A DNA stretch of 64,000 nt, from assembly GCF_002234675.1 (NCBI RefSeq), contig NC_019877.2, positions 25,327,201 to 25,391,200 of the forward strand, read 5' to 3'. A program made the translations under genes and the position numbers. This document shows positions 42,342 to 53,328 of the stretch, piece after piece (within the stretch, counting starts at the first letter, position 1; every line of letters starts with the position of its first letter). A model generated the notes under the pieces. The model was not told the DNA's origin and did not search any database. It saw only the letters and a list, made by a program, of their open reading frames with translations. The DNA comes from Oryzias latipes. Its lineage: Eukaryota; Chordata; Actinopteri; Beloniformes; Adrianichthyidae.

Positions 42342-43473
42342 TAAGATACCTTTTTGGTTTTGTGTTTTGTTTACAGCTCTAACTGGCGATGATAAATGTG
42401 GTTCATAAAAGCATGCGCAGCTCGGGAGTGTTGTTCTGTCCTGCAGTTGAATCCATCCACGTTACAGCGGCTTTTGCATTTGAAAGAAGCCGGTGTCACA
42501 AACGGGCAGACAACTAGTTTCCACGTGCAGAAGGTTTATTTCCAGACATGATGACAAGTATAGGGTCGCGTCACCGATCATCCAGCCAGTGTGTGTCGGC
42601 GTTTCACCGAGGCGTCAAACAAGGAAGCGCATCCTAGTATTACTAGTAGTAACAGAGTTGCCAGATTCGGCGGGTTTCCGTCCAATTTAGTGGTTTCTAT
42701 TTGGATCTTGCGGGGATAACTTGTTTTGGCCATATATAATTTGGCCAGGTTTTGTGTGAAATGTTTTTTTTAGTTCGTTTTATTATGAGTCTGAATGATC
42801 TTATTTTGAAAAATGACCGGAATTTCTCGGTAAAAATGAATGAATACTAATCAGTCCAGCGGCGAGTTTAGATCCATAAAATGCAAAATCTTTTTTGTTT
42901 TAGCTTTTTAGTGTATTATAATGTTGATTCCTCACAAAATGACACCTAAGCGGTATTTCGACCCATTCGCGAGTATTCCTCTAAAATCGAGCGGGTTCTT
43001 CTCATGAGCTGACGTGAAGAACACATTATTGAGAACGGTCCCGTTCATGAGAGTCTGCGCTGCCGGCACCGCCCACAGACACACACCCACTTTCTCCGCA
43101 GAGCAAAAATGTTTGTCAAAAGCGCTTTATTTTTATATGCACAATATGCACATCCATCTTTGCAGAAGTTTGAATGTTTTTTTGTTTTCCTGGGAGAAAC
43201 GCAGACACGCTGCCGAGGCCGACTCCATCTGCCGAGATTGACGTCACACACACAGAGCGAAAGCCGGTGACTCAGAGGATGAGTCCTGTTATTTCCAGTT
43301 TGGAAAAAAACGCAGGATAATAACCAATATTTAATCAAAAAAATCCTTTTGTGTGTGTGCCAAAGGTAATATTATCATATATATGGATGTTGCTTACTAT
43401 TAAGGGCTTAGAAATAACAGGGTGTAGGCCCCTGTATTGAGTTTCTGGAAGTATTTAATAGTTTTAATTATGC

Positions 43474-43574
<101 letters not shown>

Positions 43575-43876
43575 TAAACGTAATTTTATTTATCATCCTA
43601 GAGTTACTTGAACACTTGCTTCAGGGAATGGTTATTTCAGAGTTTAGTTGTTTTGTCCCTTGTGTTGGTCAGGTCACCTGCAGCTTCACTCAAGTTGTTG
43701 TGACAGACTCGCCGATATAGATTTCATGTCAGCAGTTGTAAGTTTATACTTAAAGTTTTATTTTATTATTTATATATGTAATTAAGCTGTTAACGTTTAA
43801 CTGCATCTTTCTATCTTGTGATATTTTCTCTATTTAAAAAGGTTGCTGTGGTTGGAGTAATTGGGGACTCTTGGAC

Positions 43877-44278
43877 GAATGATGGGCTTCCTCATGTCCA
43901 ATGAGTTGGCTCTGCAATATAACCTGTTTGGACGTCATGGAGAGAATAAATTCTGCTAACTGCGTCTTTTTGATGTCTTCTATGGTAATTAGAGTTGAAT
44001 TTATTAATTTATATTCATCACTGACAAATGATTTAGTAAGTTTAATCCCAGGCTAAAATGAATACTTTGTTTTTTGTGATTTCTTTTTAGGGGCAGTGAA
44101 GAAAAAATGACATCACCCAACCAGTCCCACTAAAGGAAGTGGAGAAGGGCCTCTCCAAATGGTTTGTTGGAGCTCGTGACAGGGGAGGAAACCGAGCTAT
44201 AAGGACTCAAAGAGAGCTTGAATATCAAGCCGATGGAGCTTGTTCTCAGGAACCGTCAAGGATGCTATGAGTATTTTG
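43877..44278 (+). pseudogene. DUF4806-like gene fragment, two exons, broken
   Basis: Exon 43877-43984 reads MMGFLMSNELALQYNLFGRHG, then a stop near 43958, then LRLFDVFYG, with donor GTAATT. The next exon (from 44092, acceptor TTTTAG) starts AVKKK and has a frameshift at an A-run near 44108; the shifted frame reads EVEKGLSKWFVGARDRGGNR. The order NELALQYN-G-...-L-DV-...-KWFVGARDR matches the DUF4806 pattern as I remember it. DUF4806 proteins are multi-copy in fish and often travel with DNA transposons. With a stop and a frameshift this copy cannot make the full domain. Splice sites are kept, so it is not a processed copy. Confidence 0.55.
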
Positions 44279-44639
44279 TTTTACTGGATTTATTTATTTT
44301 TTCGTCACATAATTGGCACACATTAAGGTTGTTGATATTGTACTGTACCAAGTGAAGTAGTTCTTTATTTTATTAAGTAACTGTTGTATGTTAGATCCTG
44401 TGTGTTATCTGTTAAACCTTTGGGTGACCTTGCCATGGTCTTGTATCTCGTTTTCACAATGCAGGATCAGGATAATTTATTTTCTTTTATTAAATTGAAA
44501 CATTTTAAAAGCATTTTGTTGACGTCATTTGGAAAATTATGTTGTGAAACAGTGGGATTTTACAGAATCTTCTCATTTGGGTTTTAGGAAAGCTAGATGG
44601 AAAAGAAGACCCTATAATGGTTCACTGGTATATAGCACT

Positions 44640-45600
44640 GTAGGAAAACACAGGTGGGACCTCAATGGCAACACTGCACAAACCCACTCATGGCCCACAT
44701 GGTGGCTTATTTAGGTCCCACATTAACCCAATATGCAATACTAATTGATGCTTAAGTGGGGCCAAAATGGGTCATGGATGATTACCTGATTGGGGCCCAT
44801 CTTTGCCCTGTTTCAATCATACTTCCAGCCCACAGATGAAGAACTACGAGTTATGGTTAACTATGAGTATGGTTCTAATGCTACTTACCCACTAGGGGCC
44901 TACAGGAAACCCACTGACCACCCACTTCAAGCCCATGTGGGCACACACAGTTGGGGCCACCATGGAAACTGCGGACAAACCCACTCATAGCCCACATTAT
45001 AGCCCATTTAGGTCCCACATAAAACCCATATGCAATACTGATAGACATATTAGTGGGGCCAACGTGGGTCTTGTGTACTTTTCCCAGTTGGGACCCATAT
45101 GGGTCCTGTTTTAATCCCACTTCTAACCCACAGGGGTGAAAATATGGGCCCAATGTCAGTTCTAATGCTACTTACCCACTTGTGACCTACAGGAAATACA
45201 CTCAGCACCCACTTCAAGCCCATGTGGGCATACACAGTTGGGGCCACCACGGAAACTGCGGACAAACCCACTTATAGCCCACATTATAGCCCATTTAGGT
45301 CCCACATAAAACCCATATAAGATACTGATAGACACATTATTGGGGCCAAAGTGGGTCTTGGGTAGTTTACCCAGTTGGGACCCATATAGGCCCTGTTTCA
45401 ATCCCACTTCCAGCCCACATGGGCAAAAATATGGGCCCTACATGGGTTCTAATATTATTTACCAACTTGGGGCCTATCTGACACCCACTCAGCACCCACT
45501 TCAAGCCTACGTGGGCATACACAGTTGGGGCCACCATGGAAACTTCGGACAAAACCATTTGGGGCCCACATTTTCTGCCCATCTTTAAACCATATGGGGC
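44640..45600 (+). repeat. 286-bp tandem array, about 3.4 copies
   Basis: GTTGGGGCCACCATGGAAACT recurs at about 44952, 45238 and 45524, 286 bp apart, with an older copy near 44650. Units share GGTCCCACAT and GGGCCCA-type words with the left array. 286 is not a multiple of 3. Confidence 0.9.
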
Positions 45601-45624
45601 CCACTTGGCTTTGCTGGCTGGGTA
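45592..45624 (-). repeat. Right terminal inverted repeat
   Basis: Reads TGGGGCCCAC...TTGCTGGCTGGGTA on the + strand, the reverse complement of 37947-37978 with about four mismatches. Confidence 0.7.
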
Positions 45625-45730
45625 GTGCGCCTGCTTTAGTGGGTTGGGGTATGAGTCTTTTTGGTGTCCTGCTAAATATTTTGACTATATGTGATGTTGG
45701 GTTAAATAGACAATGGATGTTGTCTTAAGT

Positions 45731-46177
45731 TGGGTCCGAATTCCTTCACTACTCACTACATAGTGCACGATATAGTGCGTTCACCATTTTGTAAAGCTGT
45801 GCAAATCTACAATTCCAAAATTCAGTGCCCTAAAAATTTCCCAGAACTCTCTGCGAAAAACCAGTGTGCATTGATGCTCACTAGATCGGCGAATATAGAC
45901 CACAATTCATTGCGTCGTTTTTTTGCCAATAAAATGTATTTAAATTAATTTTTTTAATAAACCATCAATGTTTTTATCTTCAGAAGAAGGTAGACTCATA
46001 AATAATGGTCATTTCAATTAGATTTTAACTTCGTGAAATTGATGACGTCATATCTACCATGTAAAAAAAAAAAGTAGTAAGCATGGTGTCCGAATTGCTT
46101 TTAAAATCAAACGGAACTACATAGTGCTGCACTACATAGTTTTTTAGTAGTTATGGGTCGGGTGGGAATTCGGACAC
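45731..46177. mobile_element. MITE with GTCCGAATTCC ends
   Basis: Left end TGGGTCCGAATTCC and right end GGAATTCGGACACA are inverted repeats. Both inner flanks hold ACTACATAGTG words, typical of a widespread fish DNA transposon group. Not coding. Confidence 0.65.
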
Positions 46178-47092
46178 AGCCAGAGACATTTTTAGTTTTC
46201 ACAATTCCTGTTTGGCCTGAATCCGTGTCGGTTTTTAGCTACTCTCACACAAAATGCGATCCGTGCTTCAAGGATATAACATTTGAATTTTGGAGAAGAG
46301 ATGAGAACTCCTGCGGTGCGTTTTGAGTGTTGGACGCGGAGCAATTGAGTTTGGACAAACTCGATTGCCAAGGAATCAAATTCCAAAACACAATTTCAAT
46401 TGTGGGCTGAGTAGGATATACATTTATTAAACACTAAAACGAAATCTGTCTGTATTTTCATCGAAATGTTTAATTACTATGTTTCTTTTTCCATTCTGTT
46501 TGCACCTTTAAGCGAAATTTTGACCCCCGCCAGATGCTTGAAATCTCACCAAAATTTGCACACCTAATACTTGGTGAAAATTAATTTTGGGCATAGTGAA
46601 CACCAACCCTACAAAATGATGATATCAGGGCATCAAAAAAATAAATGGGGCCAAAATCTCATGTGTAGTCGAAATTCTTTTTTTTTAAATCCACTAATGA
46701 AAGCAAAACATGTGTCCCCTCATTTACCCGCGAGTAGAGAAATATGCAAAGTGGGATGACAGATGGTTGTAAAACCCCTTATTACACTCTTATTGCACTT
46801 TTCTCAGACAGTATGCACATTTTCTTACTTTTCTCACTTGTTTAAACTCTCAAAGTTCAAACCTTCCCAGAAATGTAGGTTACTTTTTGTCCTTTAACTA
46901 ACCCTCTTAACCTCGTCAGCATATAAAACTTTGTGGTTTATTTTTGTATCTCTGTCTTCATTCTTGACATCCTGCAAGTTCAACACTGATTTCCCCCACA
47001 GTTGCAACATTTGGGCTGTGTACTGTTTCCACAGTTGACACAAACATAGTTTTCTCCACATCTGGGACATCTTCTTTATCCTTTACTGTGCA
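46178..47092. other. Intergenic, nothing recognised
   Basis: One 64-codon frame on the - strand (46192-46386) is the longest here. I do not recognise it and would not call it a gene. Confidence 0.4.
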
Positions 47093-47240
47093 GGAGCTGC
47101 ACAGTGGTGCAGTGTTTCACGCTTGCCTCACAGCAGAAGGTCCTGGTTTGAATCCCATTTGGGACCCTCCAGTATGGAGTTTGCTTGTTCTCCTTGTGCA
47201 TGTGGGGGTTTTCTGCGGACACTCTAGTTTCCTCATTAAT
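47093..47240 (+). mobile_element. tRNA-derived SINE (family of 8117), 3' truncated and diverged
   Basis: GGAGCTGCACAGTGGTGCAG, then GGTTTGAATCCC (B box), then GTTTGCTTGTTCTCCTTGTG and GGTTTTCTGCGGACACTC. Older than the copies at 8117 and 10438 by its changes. Confidence 0.65.
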
Positions 47241-48220
47241 TCTTATTTATGTAAATTCATTTAATAGGTATTTTATTTTGAACATTCTGCCATTATGCTT
47301 TTACCTGTTCAGTATTTGATGGTGTCTGTTTTTAGGATTACTACTAATATGCTTAAGAAAAAAAATCACTAATATGAAATTACCAGTAATCGGTAATGGT
47401 AATTGGTATAGTATATGTATTGCAAAAAGTAATTGTATGGAATCTAACTTATACAAATAACCAACAAACTCTTGCTCCGTCAGTTTCACCTGATTGATTT
47501 TTCAGTTTTGTAGTCAACTTAAATGGACTCAACGACTTTATTTCCATCAACAGACTTGTGAATTACACTGAATTCTGGATCTTCCTTCATTGTCTGATAT
47601 CATCATTCTTTTCTTTCTAACGTGTGCTTCAACCAAAAGAGTTTCCTCTCTTATCTGCTCTTTAGCTGAACCCATGTTTGTACTATATTTCATTTCACAA
47701 TCCCCCCTAATACTTCCAATGCTTTTTACTCTTTGCCGACTGGTTGGAGTAAACCAGTCATTTGTGGGTTTTTCCACCTTATCCATGGCAATTTTTGCCT
47801 GGTAAACCTTTAACAATCCACCGATCCAGGGACCTGACGAAGCTGAACTGAAACCAGGCACTGGCACTGTGGATGAGTTACCTGAAGAAACTTGTAGCTG
47901 TTATTGTTTGGTGAGACCAGGTAGATCTTTGAAAACAGAACATCAACCTAGAAAACATGACTGAGCTCAGACAAACCAAACTCCAGAGCACAATCCTCAC
48001 TCAGATGTTTGGTTTATTAGTGAGGAATGTGTCTACATGCAAACTGACATGCCTTTTCTTAAGGCACCTGAAATTCCTCAAGTTGCATGTCCTGACAGAA
48101 AAGCAGAAGTAGAGGGAAAGTTCTTAATGTCATAACTTCCTCTAGTTTGGCCACGCCTCCTTCTTTCTCAATGATCTCTTCTACAGCCTGCTCTTGTGTG
48201 AATGATCATAATTTGGGAAG
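47241..48220. other. Upstream of the GPCR gene, nothing firmly recognised
   Basis: A 106-codon frame on the - strand (47547-47867) has no domain I know. GPCR promoter elements could not be placed. Confidence 0.4.
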
Positions 48221-48580
48221 ATGTCATCAGGGCAAAACCTCAGTGCTGGTTGCCCACCAGTGGGCATCCAGCTGGAAGGCATCATTCTGCCTCCAGTCCT
48301 CACCGCTGATGTTGTTCTGGGGCTTCTGGGAAACATCGTGGCTCTGTGGATCTTCTGTTTCAAACTGAAGAACTGGAACCCCAACAACCTGTTCCTCTTC
48401 AACCTGGTCATCGCAGACTTCCTGGCATTAGTGAGCCTCCCACTGCGGATTGATGCTTTGCTCAGAGGCCACTGGGTGTTTGGAGATGTTGTATGTAGAC
48501 TCAACCTGTTTATGATGTTCTCCAACCGGACTGCCAGCATCGCGCTCATGACAGTGGTGGCCGTTTACCGCTACTTTAAG
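48221..48580 (+). CDS. GPCR exon 1 (TM1-TM3)
   Basis: 120 codons from ATG at 48221 to YRYFK; donor GTAGGA at 48581. The ATG is the first in the open frame and gives a short glycosylated N-terminus of normal length. Confidence 0.85.
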
Positions 48581-51500
48581 GTAGGAAGGCTGACCATGAT
48601 CTAATTCTACACCTGGGGGGATTCCAGAAAGCAGGTTATGCTAGTTAACACGGTAAGTTTCAGTCTAAGGAAGCAGATGACCTCAGCTTTTGGTTCCAAA
48701 AATGGAGGTATGTTTCAGGGTATGTCAAGTTGCCATAGCAACTCGTGCTCTGGTCTGCAGCAGGTTTAGTTGAAGGTTAGTTTGTTTTCAGAGAGGTGAA
48801 GCAGCATGGCGTGTCCATTTGAAGATGATTTAGTGGATGAAGAAGCTCAGATAATACTTTTTCCACCATGATAGGGTGAAAAGACCACGTATGAATGTTG
48901 GAAAGATAAACTTTTTACATTGATCTAACTTAATTATTTGCTTCAGTTAAGATAAATCATTTTTTTAGTTAAGTCAGCTTAAAAATAACAAATAGTTATC
49001 AGACAGTTATTTTACTTTCATTCAAATTAATTCAATTCCTTGCGAATTGTGGGATACCATTACCTTTGCCTGTCTGGACGGATTTGGGTTTAAGGGTGAG
49101 TTTTTGACCAAATGTGTTTAGTTGTTTAGCTGTTTTACTGTGTATTGCCTAGTTATTTGTCCTGTTATGTTTAATTCTTCCTGCACCATGAGTGAGAGAT
49201 TGATGAGTTTACTTAGCACCACTAGTCCCTAATGCAAGAATGTTAAAGTCAGAGAACTAGTAACAGACTTCATGTTGTGGTTCCATTTTGTTTATTTCAT
49301 TTTATTGTTATAAAAATGAGAATATCTGCAGCCTCTAACTTAGACAAATGAGAGTTCAAGAAGTACAATAAATTTAGATGGAAAAACATTTAATTTAATT
49401 ATAGTAACATGACATTTAGTTAGATAAATATGTAAATTTGAGTTGTAAAAAGAATTATTGAGTTGGATAGACATAATAAATTAGGTTGAATTAATTTAAC
49501 TCAATTACTTGTTACCAATTCAAGACCTTAATTTAAGTTGGCAAAGTTGGATTAGTTATATATACACATAAATGTATATATATGTCACTATGAAAATAGA
49601 CATGATATGGAAACTCATGCGTCTACTTTGTTCGTTATTTTTCTCCAAGCAAAAAACATGCACACGCATTTACAAGGGTTACCAAGTTGAGCGTAATTAC
49701 GCTAATTCATTTCCGGTCTTTTGGAAATGACATACCCAGAGTTAGCAAGTTCAGGCGGATTTCAGCCAGAGTTCAGAGTTAAAGTCAGGGTAGTTTAAAC
49801 ATACTTTCTGGAATACCACTCTGAGGATGTTTGTGCATGACAGAACTGAACCGACGCCTCCAAAACCCAAATCTGGTTCACTGACTAAAGATTGGAATTT
49901 TCACCATCCAATGAATACACATTTTAGCTTTTTTAACTCTATTCTGATCATTTGACAACAGCAGTGATAAAATACCAAACTATCACCATGACATTATTGC
50001 AATATAAAAAAGGTCAGACCTTATTCTTTGTTTTCCAACTATAGGCGTGATTTAAATAATGCTTGACTGGAGTTTTTGCTTTGGTGGAATCTGTGCCCCC
50101 ATCCACCAGGGAAACATTTTATCCGTCTAACTTCCTCAAGCAATAAACCTTTAACACCAGTGATGTCATCAGCTATTTTTAATGCAGGGAAAAAGTGAAT
50201 TTCCATATGAGCTTGCACCGTTACGCAACACTCTATGTTGGTTAAACTACCATAAAGTGTTGCATAATGACGGAAAGCTGCTTTTATCCGCTTCAGTATC
50301 AGCGGATTTAAGTCGACTGCGTGAACACTTCACTGCTGAAAAGTGTTAGCTAACTACATTATTGCGTCAACGGTTGAAGAGATACGGTAGTCGAAATGCG
50401 ACACCGGATCATGGAAGAGCAACCAATAATACTCAAACATTCATTTGAACCTGTTTTCCACAGAGTTTGTGATAAAACAACACAAGATCAAACATTTCTT
50501 TCCTTTAATCTATATATGTATAGACAAACTGATTTTCTTCTTCCTGCCTATTGGCTGCTCCCTGGTTGTCCTAATCAGTCAACCTCCCCCTTCTAACAAT
50601 CTCTTCTGCATCATTCTCCCCTAAATCCTAACATCTTCTTTCTCTACATCCATGAATGTCCTCTTTGGTCTTCCTCTAGACCACGGGTCTGTAACCTTCG
50701 ACACTTAAAGAGCCATTCTGCTCAGTTTCTCACTGACAACAGCCCAGTATGAGCAACAAAGTCTGACTTTAGAAAAATAAGAATTTATATTCATGTTATT
50801 CTTTCTATCATGATAAACATAACATAACTATTGTTGTGGGTTGTTTGGCACAAATAAAAAAAAACACAAGGACAAAATAACTTTTTTTTCAAAATATGAA
50901 ATTGGTTACATAGGATCATCTCAATGCAGTAAATGTAGTAGTGCATTGTCAGTGATTAAAAAGAAAAAAAAACATTTCTTATGTTGCAGGGGCCAAGAAG
51001 GGAAAACTACCACAAAGCAGGTTACGAAGATTTATTAATACAAAAACCCCGTCATGAGTAGAATAAAAATGTTGACCGTATCAATGACACCACAGGAGCA
51101 TGCAGACAAAAAAAAACACAGTTCATGCACAACAATAAAAAATAAAAACATGCAACGTAACTGTGATGCACAGCACTCGGTGGGATACGGCACCCACCAA
51201 AATAACATGCGGGGTGAAACCTGAGGGAAGTGACTAAAAAAAAATGACAAACAGAACAGAGGGTAAATAGTCCGCTCCTGCACTTGATTAGTCAATCACG
51301 CTGGGACAGCTCCGTCAGGAGCGGACAAACAAAGTACAAAACATAAACTTAAACAGGACAGCAGGGCACAGTATTCCAACACTGGTGCGTCGCAAAACCT
51401 CACGCCCAGTCTTTAAAACCCCCCAGAAAAGCAGGATCTACCTCTGCCGTGATCCGCACTCTTTGCTCGAGCCAACTCACGCTGCTCTCTGAGCTAACCG

Positions 51501-53328
51501 GCTTTCTCACAGGAAGCTAGCGCCATAGCAACCACACGTCAACTTCCTTTTTAAACCCCCTGAACAATGGGTATAGAGACACCTACAGGTGACTCCCGTT
51601 ACACTTATTTTACTGTTTGTAGGGAATCTTTGCCAAAAATTTCTCGATCTGTTAAAAAAATTCATTAGGTGTAGGCGACTCTAAGTGTATTTTTTTTAAC
51701 CATATGGTGCACTTAAAACTCTTGATTTTGTTTAAAAACAGAAAATCTTCCTTGTAGTATGGTCCATCTCAATTCTGGTTGTTATCACTGACCTCCAATT
51801 CTCTGTGGTACACAACACACAAATACCAACAAAGACTTGTGATACGTGCTGTCCTTTATATGTGAATAACTTGAATAAAGTGTGAGTTAGTTTACTCTAT
51901 TAAACATTTCTGGAATTTTATCAGAGAGCCACAATGGAGGCGTAAAAGAATCTCATGTGACTCTTGAGCTGCAGGTCTCTCCTGGTAGCAACATGCATTA
52001 ATTCCTGATCCATCCTGGTCCTAAAGAGAACCTCACCATCTTCATCTCTGCTGCCTCCTGTCTTCTTCACCTTTGCTATTATTCTCGATGACCCTCTTTA
52101 GTCACACATCATAGCTAAAACCTTCCTCCACTTTTTTCCAACCTGCTTGCACACGCCTCTTTCCCACACCCTCCTTTGCCATGTGGAGGGTGTTGCTGTG
52201 CATTTCAGAGGGTTCATTTCAGTGTGTGACCGCTGCTGATTCAGAATTGAACTGGAGTTTGCCTTTGTAACCCTTGTGCTATCCTAGGCACTTTGATATT
52301 GGGAGTTGGGTCATCTAGACCCACTAGACAGTGCTCTGAACCTTTTTTCTTCAAGGATTTGTGATCTTCACTGGTGTCCATGGATTACATGAAATCTTTC
52401 CACCTTTATCCACCTTTGTCATGGTATGGAGAACACGTCAATGTAAGGGGGGGGGGGGTCATCTAAGATAGCACAAGGGTTTAAAATGTCTCAACATTTG
52501 GGGATTTTTAATCAGCTCTGGTGCTGGAATGATACGTATCTGTATACTATGTTCATGTTGTTATGACCTACAGAGCTTAAAAGCCTTCAATACATTATTG
52601 TTTTTAAAAACCAAATATTTTCCTTTGTCTTCTTTCTTCAGGTGGTCCACCCTCACCACCGCTTTAATCGCATGAGCAAGCAACAGGCCGGGTTCGTGGC
52701 GGTGCTTGTGTGGGTGCTGGTCATCAGTCCTCGCCTTCCCATGTTGGCTTACAACCACCTTAAGGGCAGCGGCAACAGGACACAGTGCTTCTTCTTCACC
52801 TCTTACAAAGAGGCTTCGAGTGCCATTATTTTCCTGGTAGGCATGCACCGTACCCTCACTGTGGTGGAGTTTATTCTCCCCATGACCCTGCTGCTATTTT
52901 GCTCCATCCGCATCTCCTGCTTCTTAAAGGGGAGGAAGTTGGGCAAATCGGAGAAGGTTGCCAAAGCCATACGAATGTGTGCTGCAATTGTGGCAATTTT
53001 CCTTGTGTGCTTCCTGCCCACCACAGTGACAACCATTGGGGTTTGGGTCATCCGCTCGTTCCGCCCATGGGACTGCGCATCATTCTACACCTTCACCCAG
53101 CTCACAATAGTTTCTTTGGGTCTAAACTTCATGAACTCAGCTCTGGACCCAATCGTCTACATCTTTTCCAGCTCGATGTTCAGGAAGGCACTGCTGGGGG
53201 CGCTGTCCCCCATCCTGGTCTGCAGGAAGGATAGAAGTGGAAGCTCAGAGTCTTCTTCTGGAACTCAGTCAACAAGTCAACATGAGCTGAAATCTCTGAC
53301 GGAGAGCAGAGCCAGCAAGGCCATTTAA
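48221..53328 (+). CDS. Rhodopsin-like GPCR, hydroxycarboxylic acid / 5-oxo-ETE receptor group
   Basis: Exons 48221-48580 and 52642-53328 join in phase 0 (donor GTAGGA, acceptor TTCAG) to give 348 residues with seven membrane segments. Landmarks: N-glycosylation site NLS at 6-8, GN at 37-38 (TM1), Asp66 (TM2), Cys92 for the conserved disulfide, CFLP in TM6 and DPIVY in TM7. VCRLNLFMMFSNRTAS and VVHPHH are strongly like HCAR2 and OXER1. Arg103 aligns with the HCAR2 carboxylate-binding arginine in TM3, so a small or fatty acid ligand is likely; these receptors couple to Gi at the plasma membrane. The DRY motif reads YRY (116-118). The split between OXER1-like and HCAR-like is not clear by eye. 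An intron right after this motif is unusual for the human relatives I know. Confidence 0.85.
48619..49818. mobile_element. Possible MITE in the GPCR intron
   Basis: Left GGATTCCAGAAAG and right CTTTCTGGAATACC are inverted repeats at about 1.2 kb distance. Both are followed inside by AGTT-rich sequence. No duplication resolved. Confidence 0.45.
50684..51990. mobile_element. Degenerate hAT-like element in the GPCR intron
   Basis: The left part (GGGTCTGTAACCTTCGACAC, AAAGAGCCATTCTG) and right part (AGAGCCACAATGG, GTGACTCTTGAGCTGCAGGTC) resemble the ends of the hAT at 19424, which has AAAGAGCCATTTGGG and AGAGCCACATGTGGCTC. The ends are diverged and no clean 8-bp duplication is visible. Confidence 0.45.
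50982..51603 (-). mobile_element. Solo LTR nested in the hAT-like element
   Basis: On the - strand it starts TGTAACGGGAGTC and ends GCAACA, with the 4-bp duplication CTTA at 50978-50981 and 51604-51607. A TTTAAAAAG promoter-like word (near 51550) and an AATAAA (complement at 51029) lie in the expected order for an LTR on this strand. 622 bp, no coding part. Confidence 0.7.
52271..52479. mobile_element. TTAA-type MITE, copy 4
   Basis: CCCTTGTGCTATCC to GATAGCACAAGGG, in reverse orientation relative to copies 1-3, inside the GPCR intron. It carries an extra poly-G run near 52447. Flanks are GTAA and TTTAAA, close to TTAA. Confidence 0.75.
52642..53328 (+). CDS. GPCR exon 2 (TM4-C-terminus)
   Basis: Acceptor TTCAG at 52637-52641. 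Reads VVHPHHRFNRMS through TM4-TM7, then a Ser-rich tail, to TAA 53326-53328. A glycosylation site (NRT) lies in the second extracellular loop. Confidence 0.9.
   Translation: MVHPHHRFNRMSKQQAGFVAVLVWVLVISPRLPMLAYNHLKGSGNRTQCFFFTSYKEASSAIIFLVGMHRTLTVVEFILPMTLLLFCSIRISCFLKGRKLGKSEKVAKAIRMCAAIVAIFLVCFLPTTVTTIGVWVIRSFRPWDCASFYTFTQLTIVSLGLNFMNSALDPIVYIFSSSMFRKALLGALSPILVCRKDRSGSSESSSGTQSTSQHELKSLTESRASKAI

Noticed and set aside
47547..47867. 106-codon frame on the - strand
   Set aside because: No recognisable domain, no partner exons, and no repeat match seen.
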